The notes under the pieces were generated by a model. The model was given only the letters and a program-made list of their open reading frames with translations, did no database searches and had not been told where the DNA came from. A program made the translations under genes and the position numbers. A stretch of 64,000 nucleotides of DNA from Berghia stephanieae (taxonomy: Eukaryota > Mollusca > Gastropoda > Nudibranchia > Aeolidiidae), in assembly GCA_034508935.3 (NCBI GenBank), contig CM067449.1:40662573-40726572 (forward strand), given 5' to 3'. This document shows positions 22,664 to 33,492 of the stretch, piece by piece. How positions within the stretch are numbered: the first letter of the stretch is position 1; every line of letters begins with the position of its first letter.

Positions 22664-23716
22664 CAGTAGAGCATGCCTATAGAGGGACTTTTGGTCCCAG
22701 CAGAATAATCCCGCTGTAGCCAAGTTCCCGCTATAGGAAAGCAGGGGAAAATGTCCCAAAAATAAACATGATTACCTCCCTTGAATGTCAATAAAACTAA
22801 CGTGACCCATGAGCCTTGAAATGGACTATCTTTGGTTCAGTGTTTGTTTTGTTTTGTTTGGGTTTTTTTTTTGGGGGGGGGGGTTGTGTGGTTTTTTTGG
22901 GGGGTTTATTTTTTTTTTTTTTGGGGGGGGGGGGGGGGGTTGGGGATTTAGGCAGGAAGGACTACGATACGAACGAGTGCGAGTGATGTGTATGCTTGAG
23001 CAGCAACAATTGCAATGAATGAGGAATAGCATAATAGTATAATAGGGCTAATCTGGATTAAAATGTGCACACCACAGCGCGCGCACAAGCCTCTTCTCTC
23101 CAATTGGCCAAGGGCTTTACACACGGCGTCATCTTGTGCAACGCATCTCTTTTATATCAGGTTGACCAACTTAATTAATCATCGCAAGTCTGACCAATCA
23201 ACGCATATAGATAGTTCGAAGATGACGCCACTCAAGCCTTTGTTATTGTTTTTGCCATCCGCGTTTGTGAGTTGTTCTCACTAAACTGTATTAACCTAAC
23301 TATAAACGTTCATGGTTACACAGAGTTTGTGTGTTGGTCCGTTATACTTCCGGATGGCAATGTTGTGAACTCCTTGGCCAAGCGCATTCTATCTATAAAG
23401 AAATAGAGCGAGCGGCAAAAGAAGTGCGGGTAGACACGAGAGGTGTGTGTGAATACACGAGCGAAATGGCAGACGGAGGCGTGTGTGTTAGTCCTGGGTG
23501 ACGGGAGAGAGCCCAGTCTAAGTCACTCGCTGAGTCGCGGCGCTTACAGCTCGCTCAATTTTTCCCGCTGTAAGCAAGTTCGGGCCTTTCCTTGACCCGC
23601 TAAACCCAAGCACAGGTTATTGAATTTATAAAGTAAAAAAAAAGCGGGGTCTTTGTAAGATCCCGTTGTAGCGATGGTTCCGCTGTAGCGGGTGCCGCTA
23701 TGGTCATGTTCTACTG
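22664..23716. mobile_element. pogo/Tigger-like non-autonomous DNA element, ~1.05 kb
   Basis: Termini are inverted: CAGTAGAGCATGCCTATAG at the left and, in complement, CAGTAGAACATGACCATAG at the right, each beside TA (22662-22663, 23717-23718). CAGT-type ends with a TA target are typical of the pogo branch of Tc1/mariner. 'Cccgctgtagc' motifs recur near both ends. There is no transposase frame. A complete M1 copy (23210-23393) is inserted inside, so this element is older than that M1. Confidence 0.7.
23210..23393 (-). mobile_element. M1 MITE copy inside the pogo-like element
   Basis: A full-length M1 with perfect TATA on both sides (23206-23209, 23394-23397). Confidence 0.9.
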
Positions 23717-23719
23717 TAC

Positions 23720-24680
23720 TTAGAAGTGTATATGACGGCGAACTCAAATATCAAAACAGGCCATTGTGACTCATTTTCCTGCCCCACCGCACATTTGAAT
23801 TCCAATCTAATAATAGACAGTTTAATCTGGTGACTGAGATTGTCCCAATAGCAGCACTTCATCACCTTGCTGCTTTATTTTGATATTATGTTAAATGTAA
23901 AAAGGAATTTAATTGAATGTCTGGCAATTCCTCTATCTTGTTAATCCTTTACAATTTATAATAATGTATACCAGGTTATCTCTGTCTATTTAACTTGGAA
24001 AAATGCTGTAAATTATGATATAAAGGAGAAATTCACTAGGGGTTGACAACATTACAAATGAAAGTTGGATTCAACGAGGTCTTTGGGACTAGACCTGTGG
24101 TGTCGTTGAAGCGACATTGGTCCATTAAAGGCTTTAGAAATTATTGAACTAGAGCTAACAAAAGATGGGAGGCATTTTGTGTTATAGTGTACCTCTGATT
24201 TGACGAGATCAAACCATATTAGCGCCATTGTAGAGCTTTTTCTATGGGAGTGTTAGATTGATATTATCATCAAGATAGACTATGATCTTGAGAACATGTT
24301 GCCGTTTGGCGTAAGAAAATGATGATTAAAACTCGACTACATTGCAGCGCCCTATGACTGGGTGAGTTGCGTAAATTCTCGCATATGTGACAATAAAGCA
24401 CAAATGCAAGACTGTTCAGCTTGTCGTAACAAAGACCTCTATGTTAACATGCTGCAATGTAAAGATGGATATAAGGCCTATATCCTTAATAACACAAACT
24501 ACTAACAAGGTTTTTAATGTTTGGGAATAATAGCTCCAAAATTTGTCGCTTTGGTATTTAGAGATTGATTCTGTGCTTGATTTCCTGGCATGGCCTGACA
24601 AATTTTCACTCATTTCAGCCACTAAAGAATAGGTGGTGGTCAAACTTTGGGACTCTTTTTCCACACCTGTTATGTATACT
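23720..24680. other. Unassigned sequence
   Basis: AT-rich, with no shared repeat or gene that I can support. Confidence 0.4.
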
Positions 24681-25230
24681 TAAGAAATCAACATTAATAT
24701 GGGCCGATATCCTTATAAATGTTGATACAGGGTGTTTTATATCTATATACTCAATAAATCAACATTGTTTTTTTTTGGTTTGTTTGTTGCTTTAGGTCTC
24801 TTCCAACACAATTGAGGTTATATGAGAGACCGCTGAAACAAAAAAAAAAAAAACAAGCAATCTAACAAAAACAGTACAAATGTAAATCAAAATCATAACC
24901 TAAAGATATCATAAGCTAAATTATAAATAACCAAAAACAAACAGACAGAAGATTTACAGAAAAAAAATATCCCCTGTCAGAAATACAATCACAAACCAAA
25001 GAAGCAGGATAGGCTAGTAAAGAGAAGAAGAAACGACATCACTATCGGATCGTACACCCATGCAAACATCATAGGTATATGATTCAAGGGTGATGCTATA
25101 TCCTTATCAATGCTGTATATATACTCAATAAATTAACATTATATGGGGCCTTTATCCATATTAATGCTGATATGGGGTATTTTATGTATAATAAAGAAAT
25201 CAACATTGCTATCGGGCCATTGCTATTATG
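24680..25230. repeat. ~65 bp imperfect tandem repeat interrupted by R320
   Basis: Units with 'gatatccttataaatgttga', 'ctcaataaatcaacatt' occur at about 24700-24766, 25097-25150 and 25155-25225. The R320 repeat (24776-25096) sits between the first and second units. Confidence 0.6.
24776..25096 (+). mobile_element. R320 interspersed repeat, copy 1
   Basis: About 320 bp that is nearly identical, in opposite orientation, to 39146-39472. It starts with 'ttgctttaggtctcttccaa', has an A-run after 'gagagaccgctgaaac' and ends 'gattcaagggtgatgct'. No terminal repeats, target duplication or family is recognised. The high similarity implies recent duplication. Confidence 0.75.
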
Positions 25231-25339
25231 GGACCTATATCATTATATACAATATACTTCCCACAACCATGTCTTAGAAAATGCGCCATATAAATGTCCA
25301 AGAAAGAAAGCCCCGTAACAGATGTATATAATATATCTA

Positions 25340-25343
25340 TCTA

Positions 25344-25385
<42 letters not shown>

Positions 25386-25400
25386 ATATATATATATATT
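25340..25400. repeat. (TA)n microsatellite
   Basis: TA array at the edge of the inverted duplication arm. Confidence 0.9.
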
Positions 25401-25742
25401 GAATCGTGTTGGATACAAATATGGTACGAATAGTGCTCGATATGTAACAATGCAACGAATTATTATTGTAATATTTACCACGATGTTGGAGTCAATCTAC
25501 ATCGATGATTCAGGCCTTCCAGCCAACGTCAGGACTGTGTGTTACATGAGTTTGGTTATATATAATATAATTCGACAATATTGTTTAAAGTATTCGCTAT
25601 CTTCACTTCCTGATTAGAACGAATGCTCCAAACAATATTGTAGAAGTTGAACAAAATTACATTTGAAATATGTTTTAAAAGTGCTTTTTGACAAAAGATT
25701 GAACACGATTATTCCAGGGTTTTTGTGTATATACATATACAT

Positions 25743-25744
<2 letters not shown>

Positions 25745-25782
<38 letters not shown>

Positions 25783-25805
25783 TATATCTATATATATATA
25801 TATAG

Positions 25806-25904
<99 letters not shown>

Positions 25905-25905
25905 T
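25745..25905. repeat. (TA)n microsatellite (left arm)
   Basis: Counterpart of the TA array at 45735-45850. Confidence 0.9.
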
Positions 25906-25959
25906 CACTTGATTCTAGGTACTATATGGTATGCAATTTTTTTACCGCTCGGCCATTGT

Positions 25960-26077
25960 GCGTCTATGTGGCCTTGTGGTATGAAAATTAGTTTCTGATC
26001 GGAAGGTCCTGGGTTCGAGGTTGGCTGGCCTATAGTAAAGTCCTTGGAAAATGCTCTTTAGTCACGTTTCTTCACCA
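25960..26077 (+). mobile_element. Truncated S1 SINE head fused to LINE 3' end (left arm)
   Basis: Contains 'gtggccttgtggtatgaaaa' and the B box GGGTTCGAGG, then 'tccttggaaaatgctcttta' of S1, breaking off into LINE sequence after 'cttcaccaggt'. The same junction occurs in complement at 45561-45690. Confidence 0.75.
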
Positions 26078-26894
26078 GGTCGTTCTTTATCTTTTATATT
26101 ATGCTACTTTCCTCCTATGTATGGAGAGGCTTTCATTCTAGTTGTTAGATCATGCTGTTCTCATAATTTCCAGTAAGAAAACGATCGGCTCGTCTCTGTC
26201 CTACCTCCAGTTCTTCAGCAAGGTGTTTTGTTTGTAGGTTTGAAAAAGTGCACGCGTATTCAAAATGTAGTGAAACGAATGAATTGTAAGCTAATGATTT
26301 TGGGCTTGTTGATCTAATCTTTAAATTTATTCGAATGAAATCCGGTTTCCTATTTCCTTTTGTTGTGAGGTTGATGTGTTCGTCCCATTTAAGTCTGACT
26401 TTATAGTTGTTATTTGGCTGATGTTATTTGCTCTGGTAATTATGCGGTTGTGTAACTTTAACAACATATAATCTAAGCTGCATTTTAGTCTATGAAACGC
26501 AATACGGTACCACTGTTCCAAAGCAGCCGTGGTTCTTAAGGTCGTGTTGCAGATGTTCTTCACCTTCTTAAGATTATATTGACATGTATGTAATTGTTTC
26601 ATCTGTAAAAAAGCTCACTTTTGATCTTAAGGCATTTGCCTGCAATTATGTCGTATTACCGAAGCTTTTTGCAAAATATGTTGTCGTCAATATTTTCAAA
26701 GACATCGGAGAAGAACATTATAAATACATGAGTTTGTTGGCCCTTCTCGGGAACCTTTGAAACTTCATCAATATAATTGATTAATTGTATTTCATTTGAG
26801 CGCCTGGACCTAATACCATGTTGGTTTTCATATAAGATACCATGCCTATATCTGTATTGTATCTGACAATGATGACAATGATGTACTCGATAAC

Positions 26895-27807
26895 TTACTT
26901 ACTTACTTATGCCGTCACTCCTAGTGGAGCATAGGCCGTCGACAACAGTCCTCCATCTTCCTCTGTCCTGGGCCATCTCTCCAACTCTCCCCAGGTGTGT
27001 CCCATCCTCTTCATGTCCGCCTCCAGGTCTCGCCGCCAGTTGTTTCTAGGCCGCCCTCTCTTCCGTTTTCCCTGGAGGTTCCATCTCATCGCCTGCCTAG
27101 CGGTGTTATTGGTTGGCTTCCTCATGGTGTGCCCAATCCATCTCCATCGGCGGCGTCTGATTTCATCTTCTGCTGGCATTTGAGATGTTCTCTGCCACAG
27201 GTCTGCGTTGTTGATCCTGTCTGGCCAGTGAATCTTGAGGATCCTTCTGAGGCAGCTATTGATGAAGGTCTGTACTTTTCCAGTGGTGGTCTTCGTGGTC
27301 CTCCATGTCTTCGCTCCATACAAAAGGAATGAATTGACATTTGAGTTGAAGAGTCTTATTTTGGTTCGGGTTGACATCACCTTGGAGCTCCAGATGTTTT
27401 TAAGCTGCAAAAATGCTACCCTCGCCTTGCCAATTCTTGCCTTTACGTCTGCATCTGTGCCACCCTGTTTATCTAATATGCTGCCTAAATACGTGAAGTG
27501 GTCAACCTCATCCAGTTCGCTATCGTGCAGTTTGATTGGTTCTTTACAATTGGTGTTTATTTTGAGGACCTTTGTTTTACCTTCATGGGCCCTGAGTCCG
27601 ATTTGTGATGACTTTGCTGTTATCTCTGTTGTCTTGTCCTGCATTTGTTGGTGATTGTGGGACAGCAAGGCCAAGTCATCTGCAAAGTCCAAATCGTCGA
27701 GCTGGTGGAACAATGTCCATTGAATCCCATTTCATCTACCTGCCACTGCTGACCTGATTGTCCAGTCAATCGCCAAAAGGAAGAGAAAGGGTGACAGACG
27801 ACATCCT
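26895..27807 (-). mobile_element. RTE-type LINE insertion, 5'-truncated
   Basis: Inserted in the LINE above, with CTCGATAAC duplicated at 26886-26894 and 27808-27816. The empty site is seen in the other arm at 44740-44748. The 3' end, on the left, carries (TAAG)n, a tail type usual for RTE. Truncation falls within the reverse transcriptase domain, so it was dead on arrival. Confidence 0.9.
26907..27804 (-). pseudogene. RTE reverse transcriptase, C-terminal part
   Basis: One frame runs from CRLSPFLFLLAIDW through a single in-frame TGA near 27733 to the stop at 26907. It contains [12 protein letters not shown], the catalytic (F/Y)ADD box, then a thumb region [14 protein letters not shown] basic C-terminus follows: [18 protein letters not shown] and [19 protein letters not shown]. 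Such tails are often annotated in animals as craniofacial development protein 2-like because of BovB/RTE homology. Apart from the truncation and one stop it is well preserved and hence fairly young. Confidence 0.9.
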
Positions 27808-29733
27808 CTCGATAACCTTGGTTTAAATACGAGCGAGAGACACTGGGCGGTAATCTGAAGAATCGCCCTGTCATTTTTCTTTTTTTTTCATTAATGTTAC
27901 TTTCTGTCAGGTATGCTTTTTTTTTTTTGCAATTTGTTTGAGGGTCAAAGCTTGGTCTTGTAGAAATGCTGTGGTGACGAGCTTTTTATTGTCAGTTACT
28001 TGATGATATCCCATTTCTGTCTAATTTTCTGTGTATAAGATATGACCAGATTTTTTGTCATACCAGTAAATTTCTTTCCATTCCCGTCAGGGCTAAACTT
28101 GTCCTCCACGTAGTCCCAATATTTGCATGTAACTCCTTTTGTGCAAAACTTTCAGAACTGTGTATTTCTCTTTGTAGAAGGGTAGAATGAAAAGTCTTGA
28201 CGTCGCTCTTGTATCATCGATATTATAACATATACAAATTGATAAATGTATCATAATAAACTTTCGTTTCGATCTTTCGTTTATTATTTCAGCATAGACA
28301 CGGTATTTATTCACAAAGAGGCGCCAACTGTGATTGATCATTCGTCTGTTTATTCTTTTTATAATTTCGGTTACGCTGTAAGTATATCTAAAACCTCTTT
28401 AGCTGAATTAATTGTTACATTTCCCAGACTTTCCAGTTTGCTTTTATGAAGAGAGGAATGTTTCTATGTTTCTATACATTCTTTTTTTTCGGATTCAAGT
28501 CAATCTTTATGATAACTGCATCGTAGTCTGAGATCATGTGATGAATGTTTTTAAGATCGGATTTACTGGTGATCATTAAATCTAACGTGTTCCGCATTCG
28601 AGTTGGTTCCTCTATGAGCTTAGTAAGCGGATTGCCCTCTAGAATAATTGTTTAGCTGTTCAAACTGGTTCTTTCCTTTTAATGTGTTGGAGTTCCAGTC
28701 ACAACTTGGGTTGTTAAAATCTCCTCCTATTATGAACATGACATTGGTGTTGTTGTTTATTTTCATCATACAATTTTGGAATAGCTCCGAGCTTTCTTCG
28801 TTGCCCAAATTGGCTTGATAGTATGAACATATTATATAAAGTGTTCTGGAACCTTCAATTTCAATCTTTAACATCAATTTTCACCCATATCATCTGACAC
28901 TTTTCATTCATTTCTGGAATTACGAACTTATATAATCCTGTCTGATAGTCATAAAAACAACCCTCGACATTAGGTTGTGGTCTTTGTGGTATATGCTGAA
29001 GTATGATGGGAAATATTCATTGTCCTGAATAGACGAATCCAACCATGATTCAAGTGTCAATGATAATATTATCTGGTATCTCATTGTGTATAATGTTAAT
29101 AGATGGCATATGTTTATTTTAGTTGATTGGCAGTTTATGTTAATTACATTTAGATATTTTTCTTAGTATTTTTCTTATACTGCTGATAACAGAACTGGGA
29201 AAGTGTTTACTATGTGTACTCATTGTTTTAATAGAAATTGTCGACAAATTCTGGTGGACACATCAATCCGTATTTCGTCTCTGCTTTGACTATCTGGATA
29301 ATTCTTACTCGTCAACAGTTGGGCATTTTTTGTGTGGTTTTATCGAGGTGTGTTCTGCAGGGTAGGTGGTGGAGTTTTATGTTTTGTCTGTGGCAGTTGC
29401 ATTGAGACACTCTGTTGTGTGATGGCAAGGTGAGATGTTGTCTTGTGTGTTTTATTGTCAGCTTATATGGGAATGGTTCTCAATGTTGAGGATGGTCTGA
29501 ACTGTTTTATCTGTGGCCTAGTATTTCAGTTGCAATAATCCTTTGTTTTCTCGTAACCCATCTTAGTCCAATGAACAGTTTTGATATATATTTATAGAAG
29601 ATCATCCCCATTCAACACATGAAATGTATACAAATAAAATCTCGTGAGATGGAAAATGTATAAAATTTGTTTTTATATTGTTGTAACATTTAATTCAAAT
29701 CTAAACTTTTCACACAAAGTGTACCCGGAATAT

Positions 29734-30224
29734 TCCAATAATGAATGGTTTTTTTGCCTGGCTATCAAGAGGGCAACGCCTTCTCTGTGTTGGTCATCCT
29801 TTCGACCTGACCAAACGATCAGGTAGCCATTAGAGAGTTAGCGCTTTCCAGCTCCTGTCCATCTTGCCTCTGATATGCCTAGCAAATCGATCTTGTAGCT
29901 CAATATCTCACGCTGGACTTGTGCCAGTTTTCCTGTTTGAGATAGAGTCCTAACATTCCAGCACGAGACATTGAGCTTGCGTTTTGGTGACAACAGATCT
30001 GCAATCTGGTCAGGGGCGTCCTTTCGGCTTTGACCTCCTACCGTCATGAAGCCAGTATTCTGGTCCGCTTCTCTGCTGCCGCCGGTTGTGGATTTACGTC
30101 TGGTTTCTGTTTCTGTAACAGTTTGCTTTTTATGAGGTGGGTTGTTAGCCCTACGCTCAACCCCCATTCCTGGAGGGCCGGTGGATTACCTCTTCTTCTT
30201 TCTCTTATTGGAAGTCCGGGTTTG
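29734..30224 (-). pseudogene. RTE 5' segment (inverted): start of the AP endonuclease
   Basis: Read on the minus strand from about 30167: MGVERRANNPPHKKQ, a Ser/Thr-rich leader, then LNVSCWNVRTLSQTGKLAQV and IDLLGISEARWTG, the first conserved blocks of the RTE endonuclease domain. After a TAA it continues in frame with GYLIVWSGRKDDQHREGVAL to the insertion edge at 29734. The catalytic GDFN-type and HxD blocks are absent because the piece stops early. Confidence 0.85.
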
Positions 30225-31998
30225 AGATACGCAAGTGAAGCAGAAAATGCAGCTGTAAGACAAGACGCACAAACGCTATACAAAATCACAAAAAAGCTCT
30301 TGGGAAACAGAAGTTATGGTCAAGAGAAACCATTAAAATCCCAAGATGGTAGTGTCATCACAGACGAAAAGGAGAAAATTGAAAGATGGAGAGAATATTT
30401 CGCAAACCTTCTGAACAGACCAGACCCATCTTCTTACACAGGTATCCCAGAAGCAGAAATGGACGTAGAGGTTAATCTTGGTCCAATCACTGAGCATGAT
30501 GTGCACGAGGCAATACAACAACAACAACAAAAATGGCAAGGCCCCAGGTATTGACAAAATCAGTGCGGAAATGCTTAAAGCGAACTCACAAGAAATGTCC
30601 AAAATTCTCAGTAAATTGTTCACCAACATTTGGGAAAAGGAAGAAATACCAGAGGATTGGCAGAACGGCATCATCCATAAAATAGCCAAGAAAGGGGACC
30701 TGGGAAATTGTGCTAACTGGTGTGGAATCACACTCCTGTCCGTAACGAGCAAATTTTTAAATAGAATCCTTCTGAAAAGAATCTCACCTCATATTGAAAA
30801 CATTCTTAGAAAAGAGCAAGCAGAGTTCAGAAAAAGGAAGTCATGTAGTGACCACATATTTACCCTGAGACAAATCCTGGAGCAAAGTATTGAATGGAAC
30901 AGCCCCTCTACACCATTTTTTGTCGATTTTGAAAAGCCTTTGACAGCTTACACACAGAGTCCCTGTGGAAAATACTCCGCCATTATGATATACCGATGAA
31001 GATAGTCAACTTAGTAAAAGCAATGTACAGCAACTACCAATGCCAAGCGATCTGTGGTAACAATTTAACAGACAGCTTTAATGTAACAACTGGTGTAAAA
31101 CAAGGCTGCATACTCTCCCCGCTTCTGTTTATCCTGGCTCTAGACTGGCTCATGAAAAATACAATTGATGGTAAGAAGAGAGGCATTCGCTGGACACTGA
31201 CATCGTTTCTGGAAGATATAGACTACGCAGATGATATCGCGTTAGTTTCCAGTACACACAGAGACGCCTCGGGGAAACTAAACGTACTACACAAGAACGC
31301 CTCGAAAATTGGACTGAAAATAAATTTCGATAAGACTGTGTACATTAGGGTGAATCCAAAACATGGCAGTGAAATTAGGATAGATGAACATATAATTGAA
31401 GAGGTAACAGAGTTCTCCCACCTCGGATCCAAAATAACAGACGACGGAAATGCAGAACACGATATCAAGCACAGAATTCAAAAGGCAAACCAGGCTTTCG
31501 ACATTCTGAAAAACTTTTGGAAATCAAAGCAAATAATGAGAAAGACAAAGCTGAAAATATACAAGAGCAATGGTTTAAGTGTACTGCTTTATGGAAGTGA
31601 AAGCTGGAAAATGACATCCTCCTTAATACAGAAACTAGAAGCCTTTTAGAACAAGTGTTTAAAAAGAATGTTTAATTTATTTTGGCCTACAAAAATAAAA
31701 ACAGTGGATCTATTAAAGAAAGCTGACTGCACTAGCACTGAAAGCAAAATAAAAAGAAGAAGATGGCGTTGGCTGGGTAATGTGCCCAGAATGGAAAAAG
31801 GGTCACTTCCCAAGACAGCATTGTACTGGACAGCAGATGGGAAGAGAAAGCGGGTAAGACCCAAAGAAACCTGGCGAAGGACCATGGGGAAAGAATTACA
31901 GGAAGTAGGCCTGTCCTGGAACACAGCCACCGCAAAAGCTGCCGATCGCAAAAAATGGAGATGTCTGGTGGATGGCCTATGTGCCTCAAGGACCGAAG
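30225..31998 (+). pseudogene. RTE reverse transcriptase (3' segment)
   Basis: Begins YASEAENAAVRQDAQTLYKI and includes the fingers motif NGKAPGIDKISAEMLK. Palm motifs are TTGVKQGCILSPLLFILALD and DYADDIALVSS (catalytic YADD), then thumb EVTEFSHLGSKITDDGN. The basic end is RRRWRWLGNVPRMEKGSLPK and KRVRPKETWRRTMGKEL. Two frameshifts (in an ACA run near 30525 and near 30940) and one TAG near 31648 break it. The family is the same broad RTE group as 26907-27804 but a different subfamily by eye. Confidence 0.9.
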
Positions 31999-32515
31999 AG
32001 AATTAAGTAAGTACCCAGAATATAACATGTTATTTTTTATATAATTGTCATTTTATTGTGTTTGCAATTGTTATTGACATTTCTCAAATGTAATGCATCG
32101 ATTTGCACTTTCTAAAGATCCGTTGGCGTGGCCGCTGGCAAATCAATGTTACAGAAAGTTACATTGCAAAAATTTGAAATTGATTTGCTAGTCTGACATC
32201 CTGGCGGGTAATGGGCATTTAAAGGCCTTAAGCTAATTTAGCCCATTAAAATTCATATAATTTCATATCATATATTATCAAGTACATGTATATAATTCAA
32301 ATTATGAAATAGTGTAAATTATCTAAAAATCACAAAAATCGCAGATCTTCTATTTAACTGATGTTGCTTTCAGACTGACGTTTGAAGAAACATTGACCTA
32401 ATTATTGTAAGGTACGTATTATTTATGGTATTAAATGTGACCAGTCGTCCTTATCTGTCATTTCGGACGCTGGATATTCTATTAACAGATATAAATCAAT
32501 AGAGAAGCGTATAGA

Positions 32516-32520
<5 letters not shown>

Positions 32521-32568
<48 letters not shown>

Positions 32569-32700
32569 TGAGAGAGCCATAAAAAAAAGATAGAGAGTGA
32601 TCAAAAGAGAGAAATATGAGTGAAATGGATAAAGGGAGAGAGTGAGAGACAGAACAATGATAGTAAGACAGAAATAGGAAGAGAGAGAGAGAGAGAGAGA
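32521..32700. repeat. (GA)n-rich stretch
   Basis: GA array followed by interrupted GA/TA purine-rich sequence to about 32830. Confidence 0.85.
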
Positions 32701-32835
32701 ATAAAAGAAATAGAAAGGGAAAGAGAAAGAGAGGGGTGGAGAGAAAAATTGAAATAGAGATCAGAAGATGGACAGAATATATAATGATAAAGAGAGAGGG
32801 AACTAGAATAGAAAGAGAGTAAAGTTGAGATAGAG

Positions 32836-33425
<590 letters not shown>

Positions 33426-33492
33426 ATAATAATAAGAATCATAATAATAATCATAATCATAATTGTTGTGTTTTACCAGAGTAAAATGATGG

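Larger units (their letters stand above)
26090..29640 (-). pseudogene. Jockey/CR1-like LINE, decayed copy (left arm)
   Basis: The endonuclease part is at 28620-28880 in complement and reads KIEIEGSRTLYIICSYYQAN, later FIIGGDFNNPSCDW, the GDFN motif of AP endonucleases of non-LTR retrotransposons. Downstream, 'IEEPTRMRNTLDLM' continues it. Reverse transcriptase remnants follow, with a C-terminal thumb region (WDEHINLTTKGNR, 'RRADRFLTGNY') at about 26100-26400, as in Jockey-superfamily enzymes. Many stops and frameshifts break it, and an RTE insertion interrupts it at 26895-27807. Its product would nick the target and copy its own RNA. It is dead. Confidence 0.75.
29734..32010 (+). mobile_element. 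RTE-type LINE insertion with inverted 5' end
   Basis: Flanked by GTACCCGGAATAT (29721-29733) and GTACCCAGAATAT (32011-32023). The uninterrupted site exists in the other arm at 42594-42606. The 3' end has 'ttaagtaag'. The left ~490 bp (29734-30224) is the element's 5' region in reverse orientation and the rest is the 3' region in forward orientation, with most of the endonuclease missing at the join. This is the twin-priming pattern. Confidence 0.9.
25495..32375 (-). repeat. Left arm of a ~3.8 kb inverted segmental duplication
   Basis: Matches 42243-46095 in reverse complement along its whole length, except for two RTE insertions (26895-27807 and 29734-32010) that exist only here. Without them the arm is about 3.7 kb, against 3.85 kb on the right. 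The shared block crosses a Penelope-like end, a TA array, a truncated SINE head and a LINE, so it is a duplication of already assembled sequence. Confidence 0.85.

Noticed and set aside
26995-27654. Plus-strand frames of 60-139 codons
   Set aside because: They are antisense to the RTE reverse transcriptase, which explains the region on the minus strand.
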